Assembly: GCF_050942425.1 (NCBI RefSeq)
Contig: NZ_CP192063.1
Coordinates: forward strand, 8,990,001 to 9,054,000
Length of the DNA stretch: 64,000 nt
Source: Actinoallomurus sp050942425
Lineage (GTDB): Bacteria; Actinomycetota; Actinomycetes; Streptosporangiales; Streptosporangiaceae
Direction of reading: 5' to 3'
Below, piece by piece: positions 49,794-58,807 of this stretch. The position numbers and the translations under genes are program-made. The notes beneath the pieces are model-generated. The model did not search any database. It had not been told where the DNA came from and worked only from the letters and a program-made list of their open reading frames with translations. Each line of letters starts with the position of its first letter. The stretch's first letter is position 1.

Positions 49794-50978
49794 TCATTTC
49801 GCGCTCACAGTTCGCACCGTGCCCCGGCCGGCCACCATCGCGACGATCACCTGGCCGGCCGCAGCGACGCACATCAGGATGATCGATGCCTGCCAGCCGG
49901 AACTGACGGTGTGCAGCAGCCCGAAGATCACCGGTCCCGCGGCGGCCAGCAGGTAACCGATCGACTGCGCCATCGCTGACAACGCGCCCGCCACGGCCGC
50001 GTCCTGGGCGCGCAGACTGAAGAACGCCAACGCGAGCACCAGGCAGGCTCCGCCGCCCAGCCCGAGGACCACACTCCACAGCAACGCCCATCCCGGCGCC
50101 ACCAGAAGTCCGAGGTAACCGGCGAGTACGACCGCCGAGCTCACCGTCGCCACCGCGCGTTGGTCACGCGCCCACCGCAGCACGGCGGGCACCGCCAGGC
50201 TGGTCGACACCGCGACCGCCTGGAACAGGAACAGCAGCCATCCCGCCGCGGCCGCACTCACTCCACTGTCCTGGAACACCTGAGGCAACCACGTTACGAC
50301 GACATAGAAGCCCAGCGACTGCAAGCCCATGAACGCCGTGACCGCCCACGCCAGCGCCGATCCCCACGGCAACCGGTGTCCGCGAACCGCCTCCGAGACC
50401 GGCCGCGGAGTCCGCATCTGCGGGAGCCACAGCACGATGGCCATCAGCGCGAGCACGATCCAGCAGCCCAACGCGGTGTACCAACCGCCAGGGGCGACCT
50501 GACCGATCGGCACCGCTACCCCGGAGGCCACCGCGGCGACGCCCCCCATCACGGTGGCGTACGCGCTGGTCAGCAGTCCCACTCTGGCCGGGAAGTCGCG
50601 CTTGATCAGGCTCGGCAGCAGCACGTTCCCCACGGCGATTCCCGCTCCGATCAGCGCGGTTCCCGCGAACAGAGCGAAGGCCGTCGGCACCCACCGGACC
50701 GCGATCCCCAGCGTCAGCACCACGAGCGCACCACCGAGCAGCCGCTCGGGTCCCCACCGCCCGGCCAGTCGCGGAACCATCGGAGACAGTGCCGCGAACG
50801 CCAGCAACGGCAGCGTGTTCAGCAGGCCCGCCACGGCCGGGGCCAACGTCAGATCGGCCTGGACGCGATCCAGCAACGGCCCGACACCAGTCAAACTCGC
50901 CCGTAGGTTCGCCGCCACCACCAGCAATCCCCACACCAGCAACGCCTGACCGGAACGTCGCCTCGACCTGTTCACCAT
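49794..50978 (-). CDS. CynX/NimT family MFS transporter
   Basis: 394 residues from ATG 50978 with 12 hydrophobic helices. The start RSGQALLVWGLLVVAANLRASLTGVGPLLDRVQADLTLAPAVAGLLNTLPLLAFAALSPMVPRLAGRWGPERLLG is characteristic of CynX/NimT proteins, which move cyanate, nitroimidazoles or related small compounds. The RBS is weak. It is divergent from the MmyB-type XRE regulator at 51091. Confidence 0.88.
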   Translation of the reverse strand: MVNRSRRRSGQALLVWGLLVVAANLRASLTGVGPLLDRVQADLTLAPAVAGLLNTLPLLAFAALSPMVPRLAGRWGPERLLGGALVVLTLGIAVRWVPTAFALFAGTALIGAGIAVGNVLLPSLIKRDFPARVGLLTSAYATVMGGVAAVASGVAVPIGQVAPGGWYTALGCWIVLALMAIVLWLPQMRTPRPVSEAVRGHRLPWGSALAWAVTAFMGLQSLGFYVVVTWLPQVFQDSGVSAAAAGWLLFLFQAVAVSTSLAVPAVLRWARDQRAVATVSSAVVLAGYLGLLVAPGWALLWSVVLGLGGGACLVLALAFFSLRAQDAAVAGALSAMAQSIGYLLAAAGPVIFGLLHTVSSGWQASIILMCVAAAGQVIVAMVAGRGTVRTVSAK

Positions 50979-51090
50979 GCGCACCACGATCGAGCCGCAC
51001 CGTCGCGACAACCAGACCGTGCTCAGACTGGCCCCCAAGAGGCCACCCTCGGCACTGCTCGATCAGCGCGCAGCGCCGTACGCTCACGGC

Positions 51091-51927
51091 GTGGGTACGC
51101 CGTTGGGGAAGTTCGTCCGAGCCAAGCGCGACAGTATCCAGCCGGAATCCCTGGGACTGCCGGACCGCGGCCGCCGCCGGTCACCCGGTCTACGCCGCCT
51201 GGATCTCGCCGCGCGGGCCGGCATCAGCGTCGAATACCTGACCCGCATCGAGCAGGGCCGCGACCGCAATCCGTCGACAGCGGTCATCAACGCGCTCGCC
51301 GACGCGCTCAGCCTCGCCCCCTCGGAGCGCAACCACCTGCGCTACCTCGCGAAGATCACCGGCGACGTATGTTCCGCCCACTTCCGGCCCACACCACCGC
51401 CCCGACAGGTGCGACCGTCCGTACTGAAGACACTCCGCCTCCTTGAACCGGGCATCGCCATCGTGACGAACCGGCTGGGCGACGTCCTCGCCCATACCAG
51501 CGGCTACGAGTCGGTCACCAGCGGAACCGGACTGCTCGACGCCGCCCCGCCGAACCTCACACGCTACGTCTTCACCGACCCCCGCGCGCGGACGTTCTTC
51601 ACCGACTGGGACGACATCGCGGACGAGCAGGCCTTCGACCTGTGGCTCGCGCCATCCGTCGAGAACCTCGAGTGGCTCACCGCCGAGCTCACCCCCGTCG
51701 CCGGCCCCGACTTCACCCGCCGCCTGAACCGCCACGTGGTGCCGCGACGTGGAACTCTCCGGCTCAACCATCCAGCCGGGCACGAGCTTCAGCTGCTCCG
51801 CGAGACGCTCGAACTCCCCACGGACGACCAACAGCTCGTCGTCTTCCTCCCCGCGGACGAACAGACGGCCCAGGCCATCGACCAACTCCACCGCTCGCCC
51901 CACGGCCGGCTCCGATCCATCTCATGA
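51091..51927 (+). CDS. XRE family regulator with MmyB-like ligand domain
   Basis: 278 residues from GTG 51091, where the family normally starts (VGTPLGKFVRAKRDSIQPESLGLP). HTH: PGLRRLDLAARAGISVEYLTRIEQGRDRNPSTAVINALADALSLAPSERNHL. The MmyB-type PAS-like domain follows (VLKTLRLLEPGIAIVTNRLGDVLAHTSGYESV ... FFTDWDDIADEQAFDLWL), which in a related Streptomyces structure binds a fatty acid. It is divergent from the CynX-type transporter, a likely target. Confidence 0.9.
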   Translation: MGTPLGKFVRAKRDSIQPESLGLPDRGRRRSPGLRRLDLAARAGISVEYLTRIEQGRDRNPSTAVINALADALSLAPSERNHLRYLAKITGDVCSAHFRPTPPPRQVRPSVLKTLRLLEPGIAIVTNRLGDVLAHTSGYESVTSGTGLLDAAPPNLTRYVFTDPRARTFFTDWDDIADEQAFDLWLAPSVENLEWLTAELTPVAGPDFTRRLNRHVVPRRGTLRLNHPAGHELQLLRETLELPTDDQQLVVFLPADEQTAQAIDQLHRSPHGRLRSIS

Positions 51928-52018
51928 CACCCCGAGATCAGAGTTCGACGACTCCCCGAACGACGTGCTCACCTCGGTGGCCGAGCTGAGGGTCGTGGCC
52001 GTCGCCTGATGCGCCGGC

Positions 52019-52843
52019 TCAGTCGTCGGCGGCCTGCACCGCGGCGGCGATCGGCTCGAGCCCCGCGACCAGCTCGTTGAGCTCGTCCGCGCTGAGCACG
52101 TCGTAGGCCGGCGCCGCCAGCTCGTCGGTGAGGGCCTCGATCCGCTCCTTGGTCTCCCGGCCTGCGTCGGTGAACCCGCCGGCGGCGTCCACGAGGCCGC
52201 GGCCGCGCAGCCCGTCGACGACAGCGGCCAGCTGTGCCTTGGGCAGGTGGTGGATCCGGCCGAACTCCTCCGCCCGCATTCCGAGGGAGAGAGCGAGGAG
52301 AACGTGGGCCTCGGTGCCGCCGATGCCGTGGGCGACGAGGGCGGCGTTGTGGCCGTCCCCGCGGTGCTCCCGCAGCAGCGTGGCCGCGTGCCAGAGCCGG
52401 GCCACCGGCTCCTCGGGCACGTCGAGCGCCCGGAGCCCGGCGTACAGCACTCGGCCCTCGGTCGGCGCGCTGACCGCCGCTCGAGTGGCGAGGTCGGCGA
52501 CCCGCACCAGACCGGGGGAGTCGGCGAGCTCCCCGAGCATCTGCCGCAGCGCGGTGGCGCTGCCCCGCTCGCGCACGGCGATCGCCTCCTCCGGGGTGGT
52601 CTTCCCCCAGACCCACGGGATGTGGCGCGCCACCTCGCCGTCGGCGAAGTTGTAGAAGACCGCGTGCACCACCTCGGCCGGTGCCGGCCCCAGTGGCGCG
52701 GCGCGGCCCGCGAAGTATCCGTCCCAGTAGTTGCGCATGCCGAGGGCCAGGAACGCCTCGTTCGGCACCTCGGAGAAGGTGACGGTGGCGATCGGCTCGA
52801 CGAGCTCGAACATGCGGTGAACCTTGGCCTGTGGGTGCGGCAT
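52019..52843 (-). CDS. SCO6745 family winged-helix-like protein
   Basis: 274 residues. The pattern VHRMFELVEPIATVTFSEVPNEAFLALGMRNYWDGYFAGRAAPLGPAPAEVVHAVFYNFADGEVARHIPWVWGKTTPEEAIAVRE is characteristic of this actinobacterial family. The C-terminal part (LPKAQLAAVVDGLRGRGLVDAAGGFTDAGRETKERIEALTDEL) is a MarR-like winged helix, so a regulatory role is possible, but function is unknown. ATG 52843 was used; the second Met (52813) is an alternative. Monocistronic. Confidence 0.8.
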   Translation of the reverse strand: MPHPQAKVHRMFELVEPIATVTFSEVPNEAFLALGMRNYWDGYFAGRAAPLGPAPAEVVHAVFYNFADGEVARHIPWVWGKTTPEEAIAVRERGSATALRQMLGELADSPGLVRVADLATRAAVSAPTEGRVLYAGLRALDVPEEPVARLWHAATLLREHRGDGHNAALVAHGIGGTEAHVLLALSLGMRAEEFGRIHHLPKAQLAAVVDGLRGRGLVDAAGGFTDAGRETKERIEALTDELAAPAYDVLSADELNELVAGLEPIAAAVQAADD

Positions 52844-52962
52844 CGGTCGGCATCTCCTGTGGTCCGTGACCGCACCCTCGTGGGCGGCCTCTCACCCTGG
52901 CTACGAACGACGCGGCCCGGATCCGACAACTAAGGTCGATTCTGCCGAGCAGCGTCGGGGTG

Positions 52963-54096
52963 TCACACGGACTCGGTCGCCGCCCGCAGTTGCTCACGCG
53001 CGTCCCGCATCTCCGGAACGCTCGCCCATCGAGCGGAACCCGCGATGATTTCGTTCGCCTTCTGATCGAAATGGGAAGATGTTATCAGCGGGCTGATTCG
53101 CGCCAAGGTATGCATCAGGGCCGCCGCTTTGGCCGGGTCAGCCGCCCGCATGGAAGCCTGCACACTTTCCCCGATCCACAACCCCCGCATAAGCGGGATT
53201 CCCTCGAAATAACGTACCGCTTCGTCGAGAGAGTCACCCGCTTCTTCATGACGCCCGAAGCGACTGAGGACAATGCCGGAGCTTCCAGTGATCATTGCCG
53301 CGGCTCCTGGCGAGGAGCCGTCGAATTCATGCGCCGCATCGAGCATGTGACGCGACTTTCGCTCGGCGCCAGGAGCATTGATCTTGGCGAGACTGACGCC
53401 GAGCCGAACACTCAGCCGCGCCTTGGACTCGTCGGTGAGTGCGGGTAGGGCAAGACCGCGTTGCGCATACATGGCGGCCCGGCGGTAATCGCCTCGATAG
53501 GAGCTCACCTGACACATCAACTCGTATGCGTTGGCCGTATCATCGACGTGTTCCGCCCTTTGCGCCAGCACGAGCGCAAGATTTCCGGCATTCTCCGCCT
53601 TGCCGTACAGCCGAGCGTCATGCAGAACGTGTGCGGCCGCGCGTGCCAGGCCGGCCGCCGCAAGCTGAAGGTTACGATCGCGCACATTGATCGCTTGCGC
53701 GATCTTCCCCAGATGTCGTACGGCGACCGACACCAGGGGAACGCCCCCTATTTCGTTTCGCGTCTCGCGGAGCTGTGTCGCGAGGGCGCGCAGGTAGTCC
53801 GGATCTTGATAGGGACCGGTCTTCGCCGACGGCACGAGTGTGACGGATGCCGCTGCGGCGATGAATGATCTCCGCTTCACCGGATCGTCTTCCTCCCCTA
53901 TGGGCGTTATGCGCAGCTCCCAGCCTACGCGCGCTAGAAGCCGACTTGCCTTAATGATCCCTGTATCGCGCTGTTCGCGCGAGACCTGCGAGACCCAGAC
54001 CTGGGAGACGCCCAGCTCGCGGGCGAGTTCTGTCTGAGTCCACTCGCGGCTTTTCATGATCAATTTAAGGGCTTGACCCAGGCTCCGCGCTTCCAC
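52963..54096 (-). CDS. XRE family regulator with TPR-like C-terminal region
   Basis: 377 residues. HTH near the N-terminus: EWTQTELARELGVSQVWVSQVSREQRDTGIIKASRLLARVGWELRI. A linker SFIAAAASVTLVPSAKTG is followed by helical repeats of TPR type (AAGLARAAAHVLHDARLYGKAENAGNLALVLAQRAEHVDDTANAYELMCQVSSYRGDYRRAAMYAQRGLAL). Such streptomycete regulators often control a small adjacent gene set. The gene is clearly less GC-rich than its surroundings. It is divergent from two small ORFs of unknown function. Confidence 0.85.
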   Translation of the reverse strand: MEARSLGQALKLIMKSREWTQTELARELGVSQVWVSQVSREQRDTGIIKASRLLARVGWELRITPIGEEDDPVKRRSFIAAAASVTLVPSAKTGPYQDPDYLRALATQLRETRNEIGGVPLVSVAVRHLGKIAQAINVRDRNLQLAAAGLARAAAHVLHDARLYGKAENAGNLALVLAQRAEHVDDTANAYELMCQVSSYRGDYRRAAMYAQRGLALPALTDESKARLSVRLGVSLAKINAPGAERKSRHMLDAAHEFDGSSPGAAAMITGSSGIVLSRFGRHEEAGDSLDEAVRYFEGIPLMRGLWIGESVQASMRAADPAKAAALMHTLARISPLITSSHFDQKANEIIAGSARWASVPEMRDAREQLRAATESV

Positions 54097-54245
54097 GGCC
54101 GCAGGCTATAGCCGATCGCGATGCCGCACTACCCGATTACTGATAGTGGCCGAAACGATGAGTCAACAGCGGACACGACCGGGAGTGATCGAAATAGAAA
54201 ATGTCGATCGCGCCGGTCGGAGTAGGTGATCGAAAGGCGGGATCG

Positions 54246-54611
54246 GTGCAGGGAGAAGATCTGGACGCCGCGACGTCCATGGACCGGGTCCAGCTGGTCA
54301 AGGCCCGGCTGGACGAGCTGGGCGCGGCACTGACCGAACGCGGCCTCACCGTACGGATCGGCACGGGGGCGCTGGTGGCGTGGAACCCGGCGGCGTCGCG
54401 GACGGACGACCCGATGGGCAGGGCCATGAGCCCGGGCCTGTCACAGTACGTAGCGCTGTGCCGGCACGAGGACGGGTCCCTCCAGTGGTACTGGTGCTGG
54501 ACGGGTCCGACGCGGGACGCGCCGCTGGAGACCGAGCACATGTGCGCCGCCGAGGAGATCGAGTACGCGGCCGATCTCACGGCGAAGGTGCTCCGCGTCG
54601 AAGACGAATGA
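54246..54611 (+). CDS. Hypothetical protein next to XRE/TPR regulator
   Basis: 121 residues from GTG 54246 with AAAGGCGGG upstream; ATG 54201 and ATG 54279 are alternatives. I do not recognise a domain. Visible features: a helix DRVQLVKARLDELGAALTERGL, a beta pattern VRIGTGALVAWNPAA, and SLQWYWCWTGPTR. Two-nucleotide spacing to the next ORF indicates an operon. Position beside an XRE/TPR regulator suggests it is under that regulator's control. Confidence 0.6.
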   Translation: MQGEDLDAATSMDRVQLVKARLDELGAALTERGLTVRIGTGALVAWNPAASRTDDPMGRAMSPGLSQYVALCRHEDGSLQWYWCWTGPTRDAPLETEHMCAAEEIEYAADLTAKVLRVEDE

Positions 54612-54612
54612 C

Positions 54613-54921
54613 GTGGAGTCCACCGGTTTCCACGACCCGGCGGGCGGCGGCGTTCGGGATCGGCTCCCACCGCGACGAACCGACCCGCCGGCGGCCGAGA
54701 CTCGCGTCGATCAGGGGTGCTTCGCCCCGCGAGCGGACTCGTACGGGACCGAGGCGGCACCGTGGCTGGCCCGTCTGCGCGGGGAGTTCCCGCACTGGGG
54801 ATTCATCCACGATCCCTTCGCGGGCGTGTGGATCGCCGTACGAGGGCGCGGCCGTACGGAAGTGGCGGCGACCGCCTTCGAGCTGCGCGAGAGGCTGACC
54901 GCGGCATCCGAGAAGCGGTGA
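54613..54921 (+). CDS. Small hypothetical protein
   Basis: 102 residues from GTG 54613, one base after the preceding stop. The N-terminal half is Pro/Arg-rich and probably disordered; the C-terminal half (WLARLRGEFPHWGFIHDPFAGVWIAVRGRGRTEVAATAFELRERL) resembles short streptomycete proteins that accompany XRE regulators. No function can be assigned. Co-transcribed with the gene upstream. Confidence 0.6.
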   Translation: MESTGFHDPAGGGVRDRLPPRRTDPPAAETRVDQGCFAPRADSYGTEAAPWLARLRGEFPHWGFIHDPFAGVWIAVRGRGRTEVAATAFELRERLTAASEKR

Positions 54922-55001
54922 CGCCGCGGGCCGGCGCCCGACCTTCTAACGTCGGAAGTGAGCTCGACCGCCAGAGATCACACCGGAACAGGGGGAAGCC
55001 C

Positions 55002-55457
55002 ATGACCCGCCCACCCGTACCTCCCTTCACCGAGGAGACCGCGCGACAGAAGGTCCAGGCCGCCGAGGACGCCTGGAACACCCGGGACCCCGAGCGGGTC
55101 GCCGCCGCGTACACGCCGGACTCGGTCTGGCGCAACAGGTCCGAGTTCGTCACCGGGCACGACGAGATCGTGGCGTTCCTGACCCGCAAGTGGGAGCGCG
55201 AGCTGGAGTACGCCCTGCGCAAGAGCCTCTGGGCGTTCACCGACGACCGGATCGCGGTCCGTTTCCAGTACGAGTGCCGCGACGCCTCCGGCCAGTGGTG
55301 GCGCAGCTACGGCAACGAGCAGTGGGAGTTCGACGCGGAGGGCTACATGCGCCGCCGCGAGGCCTGCATCAACGATGTCCCGATCACGGCGGACGAGCGG
55401 CGGATCTTCGGCCCGCGCGGCGACGACGAACGCGATCACGACATCCCCTTGCGGTAG
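55002..55457 (+). CDS. DUF1348 NTF2-like family protein
   Basis: 151 residues from ATG 55002 with GGGGGAAG upstream. The sequence ETARQKVQAAEDAWNTRDPERVAAAYTPDSVWRNRSEFVTGHDEIVAFLTRKWERELEYALRKSLWAFTDDRIAVRFQYECRDASGQWWRSYGNEQWEFDAEGYMRRREACINDVPI is a full DUF1348 (SnoaL/NTF2 fold) domain. Function unknown; some relatives are induced under stress. Single gene. Confidence 0.87.
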   Translation: MTRPPVPPFTEETARQKVQAAEDAWNTRDPERVAAAYTPDSVWRNRSEFVTGHDEIVAFLTRKWERELEYALRKSLWAFTDDRIAVRFQYECRDASGQWWRSYGNEQWEFDAEGYMRRREACINDVPITADERRIFGPRGDDERDHDIPLR

Positions 55458-55484
55458 GCGGCGGGGTCGGTCGGCGAAAGGCCC

Positions 55485-55532
55485 TTGCGGAGCAAAGTTA
55501 ATGCGACTAACTTGAAGTTAGTCGCATTAACT
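55485..55532. promoter_or_regulatory. 37-bp perfect palindrome overlapping a promoter
   Basis: AGTTAATGCGACTAACTT (55496-55513), G, AAGTTAGTCGCATTAACT (55515-55532): 18-bp perfect arms. TTGCGG (55485-55490) and TAACTT (55508-55513) are 17 bp apart and can be the -35 and -10, so the operator covers the core promoter. The TetR gene two positions downstream is the likely binder. Confidence 0.85.
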
Positions 55533-55556
55533 AGTGCACCGTCCAGGGAGTACCTG

Positions 55557-56201
55557 ATGAACGTCTCGGCCACCGCCCCCACCCGGCCTCGCCTGCTCAC
55601 CGTTCCCGCCGTCACCGGCGTCGCCTACGCGCTGTCCTGGGTCGCCGGGCTGTCCGTCGGGGCGCCGAGCCCGAAGCTCGACGCGTCGGGAAGCGAGATC
55701 GTCTCCGCCATCGCGGGGCACGAGGGCGTCGTGGCGGTCCAGTTCGCCCTCACCGAGGGCCTGCCCGCCTCGGGTCTGGCGATCGTCTCGGTGCTGCTGG
55801 CCAAGGCCGTCTCCCGTTCGGGCGCGGCCACCGCCGCCAGGGTCATCGGAGTCGCCGGGGTGGTCGCCGCGGCGATCTCGCTGGTGCAGTTCGTGCTCGG
55901 CCTCGCGCTGTCGCGGGCGACCGCACCCGGCACCGCGCACCTGTTGTTCCAGGCGGTCGACCGGCTGGACGGGGTCAAGATGCTCGCCCTGGCCGTCGTC
56001 GGCGTCGCCGCCGCCGTGTCGGGCGCGCTCCCCCGCTGGCTGCGCTGGACGGGAGCCGCCCTCGCCGTCTCCATCGCGGCCAGCGGCGTCGTCTACCTGT
56101 TCCTCCTGCAAAGCCTGGCCCTGCTGGCCGCCCCCGCCCTGATCCTGCTGCTGGTCTTCATCACCGGCACCGGCATCGCGCTCGGACGATACGGTCGGTG
56201 A
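55557..56201 (+). CDS. Hypothetical membrane protein in TetR operon
   Basis: 214 residues from ATG 55557 with AGGGAG upstream. About six hydrophobic segments (VPAVTGVAYALSWVAGLSVG; VQFALTEGLPASGLAIVSVLLA; VIGVAGVVAAAISLVQFVLGLAL; MLALAVVGVAAAVSGAL; AALAVSIAASGVVYLFLLQSLALLAAPALILLLVFITGTGIAL). I do not recognise the family. The TetR gene starts at its stop codon, so this is the regulated partner, possibly related to drug or solvent tolerance (inference). Confidence 0.75.
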   Translation: MNVSATAPTRPRLLTVPAVTGVAYALSWVAGLSVGAPSPKLDASGSEIVSAIAGHEGVVAVQFALTEGLPASGLAIVSVLLAKAVSRSGAATAARVIGVAGVVAAAISLVQFVLGLALSRATAPGTAHLLFQAVDRLDGVKMLALAVVGVAAAVSGALPRWLRWTGAALAVSIAASGVVYLFLLQSLALLAAPALILLLVFITGTGIALGRYGR

Positions 56202-56788
56202 CCATGCCTCGCGTTGGACTCACCCCCGACCGCATCGTCGCCGAAGCGGCGGCCGTCGCCGACGAGGTGGGCCTGGACCGGCTCACCCTCGCCGCGGTCG
56301 CCCAGCGCTGCCGCGTCTCCCTCCCCGGCCTGTACAAGCACGTCAGCGGACTCGAAGCCGTCAAGAGAGACGTCGCCCTGCTGTCCATCCGCGAGCTCAC
56401 CGACGCCCTGACCAGGGCGGCCGTCGGGCTGACGGGCCAGGAGTGCCTGCGCGCCGTCTCCAAGGCCTACCGGAGCTACGCCCTCGCCCATCCGGGCCGC
56501 TACGCCGCGAGCGTGCAGGCCCCGACACCCGGAGATCAGGAGTACACCCACATGAGCGACCAGGCCGTCGCCGTCGCCGCAGCCGCCCTGAGCGGGTACG
56601 GCCTCGAGGGCTCGGACCTGATCCACGCGATCCGCATGTGGCGTACGGTCTGCCACGGCCTCGTCTCCCTCGAGGCGGCCGGCGGCTTCGGCCTCCCCGA
56701 GTCCCTAGACGCCACCTTCGACCATCTCATCAGCGCCCTCGACACCGCCTACCGCGACTTGGCATCCCAGAAGATCTCCGGTCGGTAG
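56198..56788 (+). CDS. TetR family regulator with WHG C-terminal domain
   Basis: 196 residues from GTG 56198 (GTGA overlap) or 194 from ATG 56204. HTH: TPDRIVAEAAAVADEVGLDRLTLAAVAQRCRVSLPGLYKHVSGLEAVKRDVALL. The C-terminal domain (RAVSKAYRSYALAHPGRYAASVQAP ... IRMWRTVCHGLVSLEAAGGFGLPESLDATFDHLISAL) has the WHG/TetR_C_33 pattern. Presumed autoregulator through the 37-bp palindrome upstream of the operon. Confidence 0.9.
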   Translation: MTMPRVGLTPDRIVAEAAAVADEVGLDRLTLAAVAQRCRVSLPGLYKHVSGLEAVKRDVALLSIRELTDALTRAAVGLTGQECLRAVSKAYRSYALAHPGRYAASVQAPTPGDQEYTHMSDQAVAVAAAALSGYGLEGSDLIHAIRMWRTVCHGLVSLEAAGGFGLPESLDATFDHLISALDTAYRDLASQKISGR

Positions 56789-56792
56789 TCAC

Positions 56793-57873
56793 TCAACGCT
56801 CTGTGGCGACGGGCGGGGCCGTACGGGTGGTTCGGGATCGTCGGGCGGCGATGATGACGAGGATGACGGCGGCGAGGGCGAGGACGGCGTTCATGATGTA
56901 GTCGGCGGTTCTCTTCGGGCCCGATTCGGGGCGCATGCCGATGCCCACCCACGCGTAGGTCAGGAGGGCGCCCGAGGCGAGGGCGAGCCGATGCGCACGG
57001 CCCCAGCCCCGCTGCCGGGACCATCGGCCGCCGATCACGGCGATCGCGACGATGAGCAGCGCTGCGACTGCGGCAACGCTCCACCAGCCCGGCAGGCCCT
57101 CGGTCATCATGAACGCGCCGGAAGCGACGAAGGCGACGATCCCGACGACCAGCGGCGGCGGCGCGGTGCCGGGGAGCGCGCTCGCGGGTCGCCGGCGGAA
57201 GGCCGCCACGACCAGTGCGACGATGGCGGCCACGGTCCCGAGCAGCTGCGCGGGCGCGGCGAAGAACCGCTCGTCCTGGTAGCTGCCCCAGGTGACCACC
57301 ACCACGCCGACGACGTAGAGGGCGGCGGTGACGCCGAGCCCGGTCCGGCCCAGCCAGGGCCTCTCGGCGCGTTCGGGTACGAGGGCCTCGATCAGTGTGA
57401 TGCCGACGTTGGTGCTCCACACGGCGTGCATGGTGAGGACGCCGATCGTCAGCCAGCCGCCCATCCCGAGCGCCGGAATGTAGGTGTCGCCCATCGCGTC
57501 GTTGTCGGCGTAGTACCGGTGGAACAGCATCTGGTCCGCCAGGCCCTCCTCGACGAGCCCGTACGCGACGCCGAGGATGAGCATGGTCGTCGGTCCGCGC
57601 CCGGCCCGCCGGGCGGTCTCGCGGATGAGCAGGGCGCCGCCGCCGTACATGAGGCCGAAGAGGGGGAAGGCGGCGACCGCCTCGCCGAGCCGTTGATTTG
57701 CCCAGGAGCAGCTCCCCGATGACCGGGGCGAGGAGGAACAGCGCGACGGCCGGAGCGATGCGCCGTCTCAGGGAGTGCTCGGCGGTGTCCGCTCGCCCGC
57801 TCATGTCCGATCCTCGCCGAGACGGTGCTCCGGCATCAGGCACCGGTCCCGCGTCGTACGACTTGTCCGTCAT
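56793..57873 (-). pseudogene. Multi-TM membrane protein gene with a probable frameshift
   Basis: Two frames look like one protein. From 57873 the first frame gives a hydrophilic start and a helix IAPAVALFLLAPVIGELLLGK, then loses protein character. From about 57700 the next frame continues WANQRLGEAVAAFPLFGLMYGGGALLIRETARRAGRGPTTMLILGVAYGLVEEGL and runs to the stop at 56793. Removing one A of the AAA codon at 57697-57699 (TTT on the + strand) joins them. The joined protein of about 359 residues would have about 10 helices. Either a decayed gene, a sequencing error or programmed slippage. Function unknown. Confidence 0.65.
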
Positions 57874-58038
57874 GGCGACGATCCTCGCGAGGCGGGGATC
57901 GCCGCCGATAGCGGCGATGGTCTAGGGTCCCGGTTCTTCGGTCGACAGGCGTTCGCCGGAGGACGTACGGCGGGTGCGACCGCAGACCAGGCCGGGCCTC
58001 CCCTACGATCATGATCCACTCGATCGTGGGAGGACATC

Positions 58039-58797
58039 GTGTCGGATACCGGTCTGCTGTGCGTGCACGCGCATCCCGATGACGAGGCGCTGTGGACCGG
58101 CGGGGTGCTGGCGCGCTACGCCGAGGCCGGCGTCCGTACGGGGGTCGTGACCTGCACGTGGGTGGAGGGGACGCGGCGCGTCGAGGAGCTGCGGCGCTCC
58201 CTGGCGATCCTGGGCGCCGGAGAGCCCCGGCTGCTTGGCTACTCCGACGCGGGCGCGAACGAGTCGGGAGGAGACGAGCGGTTCGTCGAGGCCGACGTCG
58301 ACGGGGCGGTGGGGCGGCTGGTCGGGCACATCCGTGAGTTCCGGCCGGACGTCGTGGTCACCTATGACGCCTTCGGTGGCTACGGGCACCCGGACCACGT
58401 ACGGGCGCACCGCGCGACCCTGGCCGCGGTCGAGGCGGCTGCGTACGAGCAGCTGTACCCGGAGGCCGGTGAGCCCTGGCAGGCGCGGACGCTGTACCTC
58501 GTGACCATCCCCCAGTCGGTCGTGCGCGCCGAGTGGGAGAAGATCTTCGGTGCCCCGCCCGAGGCCGGTCAGGTCCTGCCGGGAACGCCCGACGAGCAGG
58601 TCACCACGACGGTCGACGTACGAGCCTGGGCGGACCGCAAGTGGGAGGCGTTCCAGGCGCACGAGTCGGAGGCCGAGCGCGGGGCGGGGCCCGCGATGTT
58701 CGCGGGCCTGCCGGATGAGGAGCGCGAGCGTCTGCTCGCCACCGAGTGGTACATCCGCCGGGACCTCGTCGCGCCGCGGAGCGCCGATCTGATCTAG
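58039..58797 (+). CDS. PIG-L/MshB family N-acetylglucosaminyl deacetylase
   Basis: 252 residues from GTG 58039 with GGGAGGACATC upstream. The zinc and catalytic motif AHPDDEALWTGG is near residue 11, and the second His motif is GYGHPDHVRAHRATL. This is the fold of MshB and Mca, enzymes that deacetylate GlcNAc-inositol or cleave mycothiol conjugates. The organism probably has mycothiol, but this copy stands alone, so a role in mycothiol, detoxification or antibiotic tailoring cannot be separated. Confidence 0.9.
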   Translation: MSDTGLLCVHAHPDDEALWTGGVLARYAEAGVRTGVVTCTWVEGTRRVEELRRSLAILGAGEPRLLGYSDAGANESGGDERFVEADVDGAVGRLVGHIREFRPDVVVTYDAFGGYGHPDHVRAHRATLAAVEAAAYEQLYPEAGEPWQARTLYLVTIPQSVVRAEWEKIFGAPPEAGQVLPGTPDEQVTTTVDVRAWADRKWEAFQAHESEAERGAGPAMFAGLPDEERERLLATEWYIRRDLVAPRSADLI

Positions 58798-58807
58798 CAT
58801 CCCCGGC

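Noticed and set aside
56749..57648. Arg-rich continuation of the first frame downstream of the frameshift
   Set aside because: Loses helices at the AAA codon and becomes Arg/His/Pro-rich; the other frame carries the protein-like sequence.
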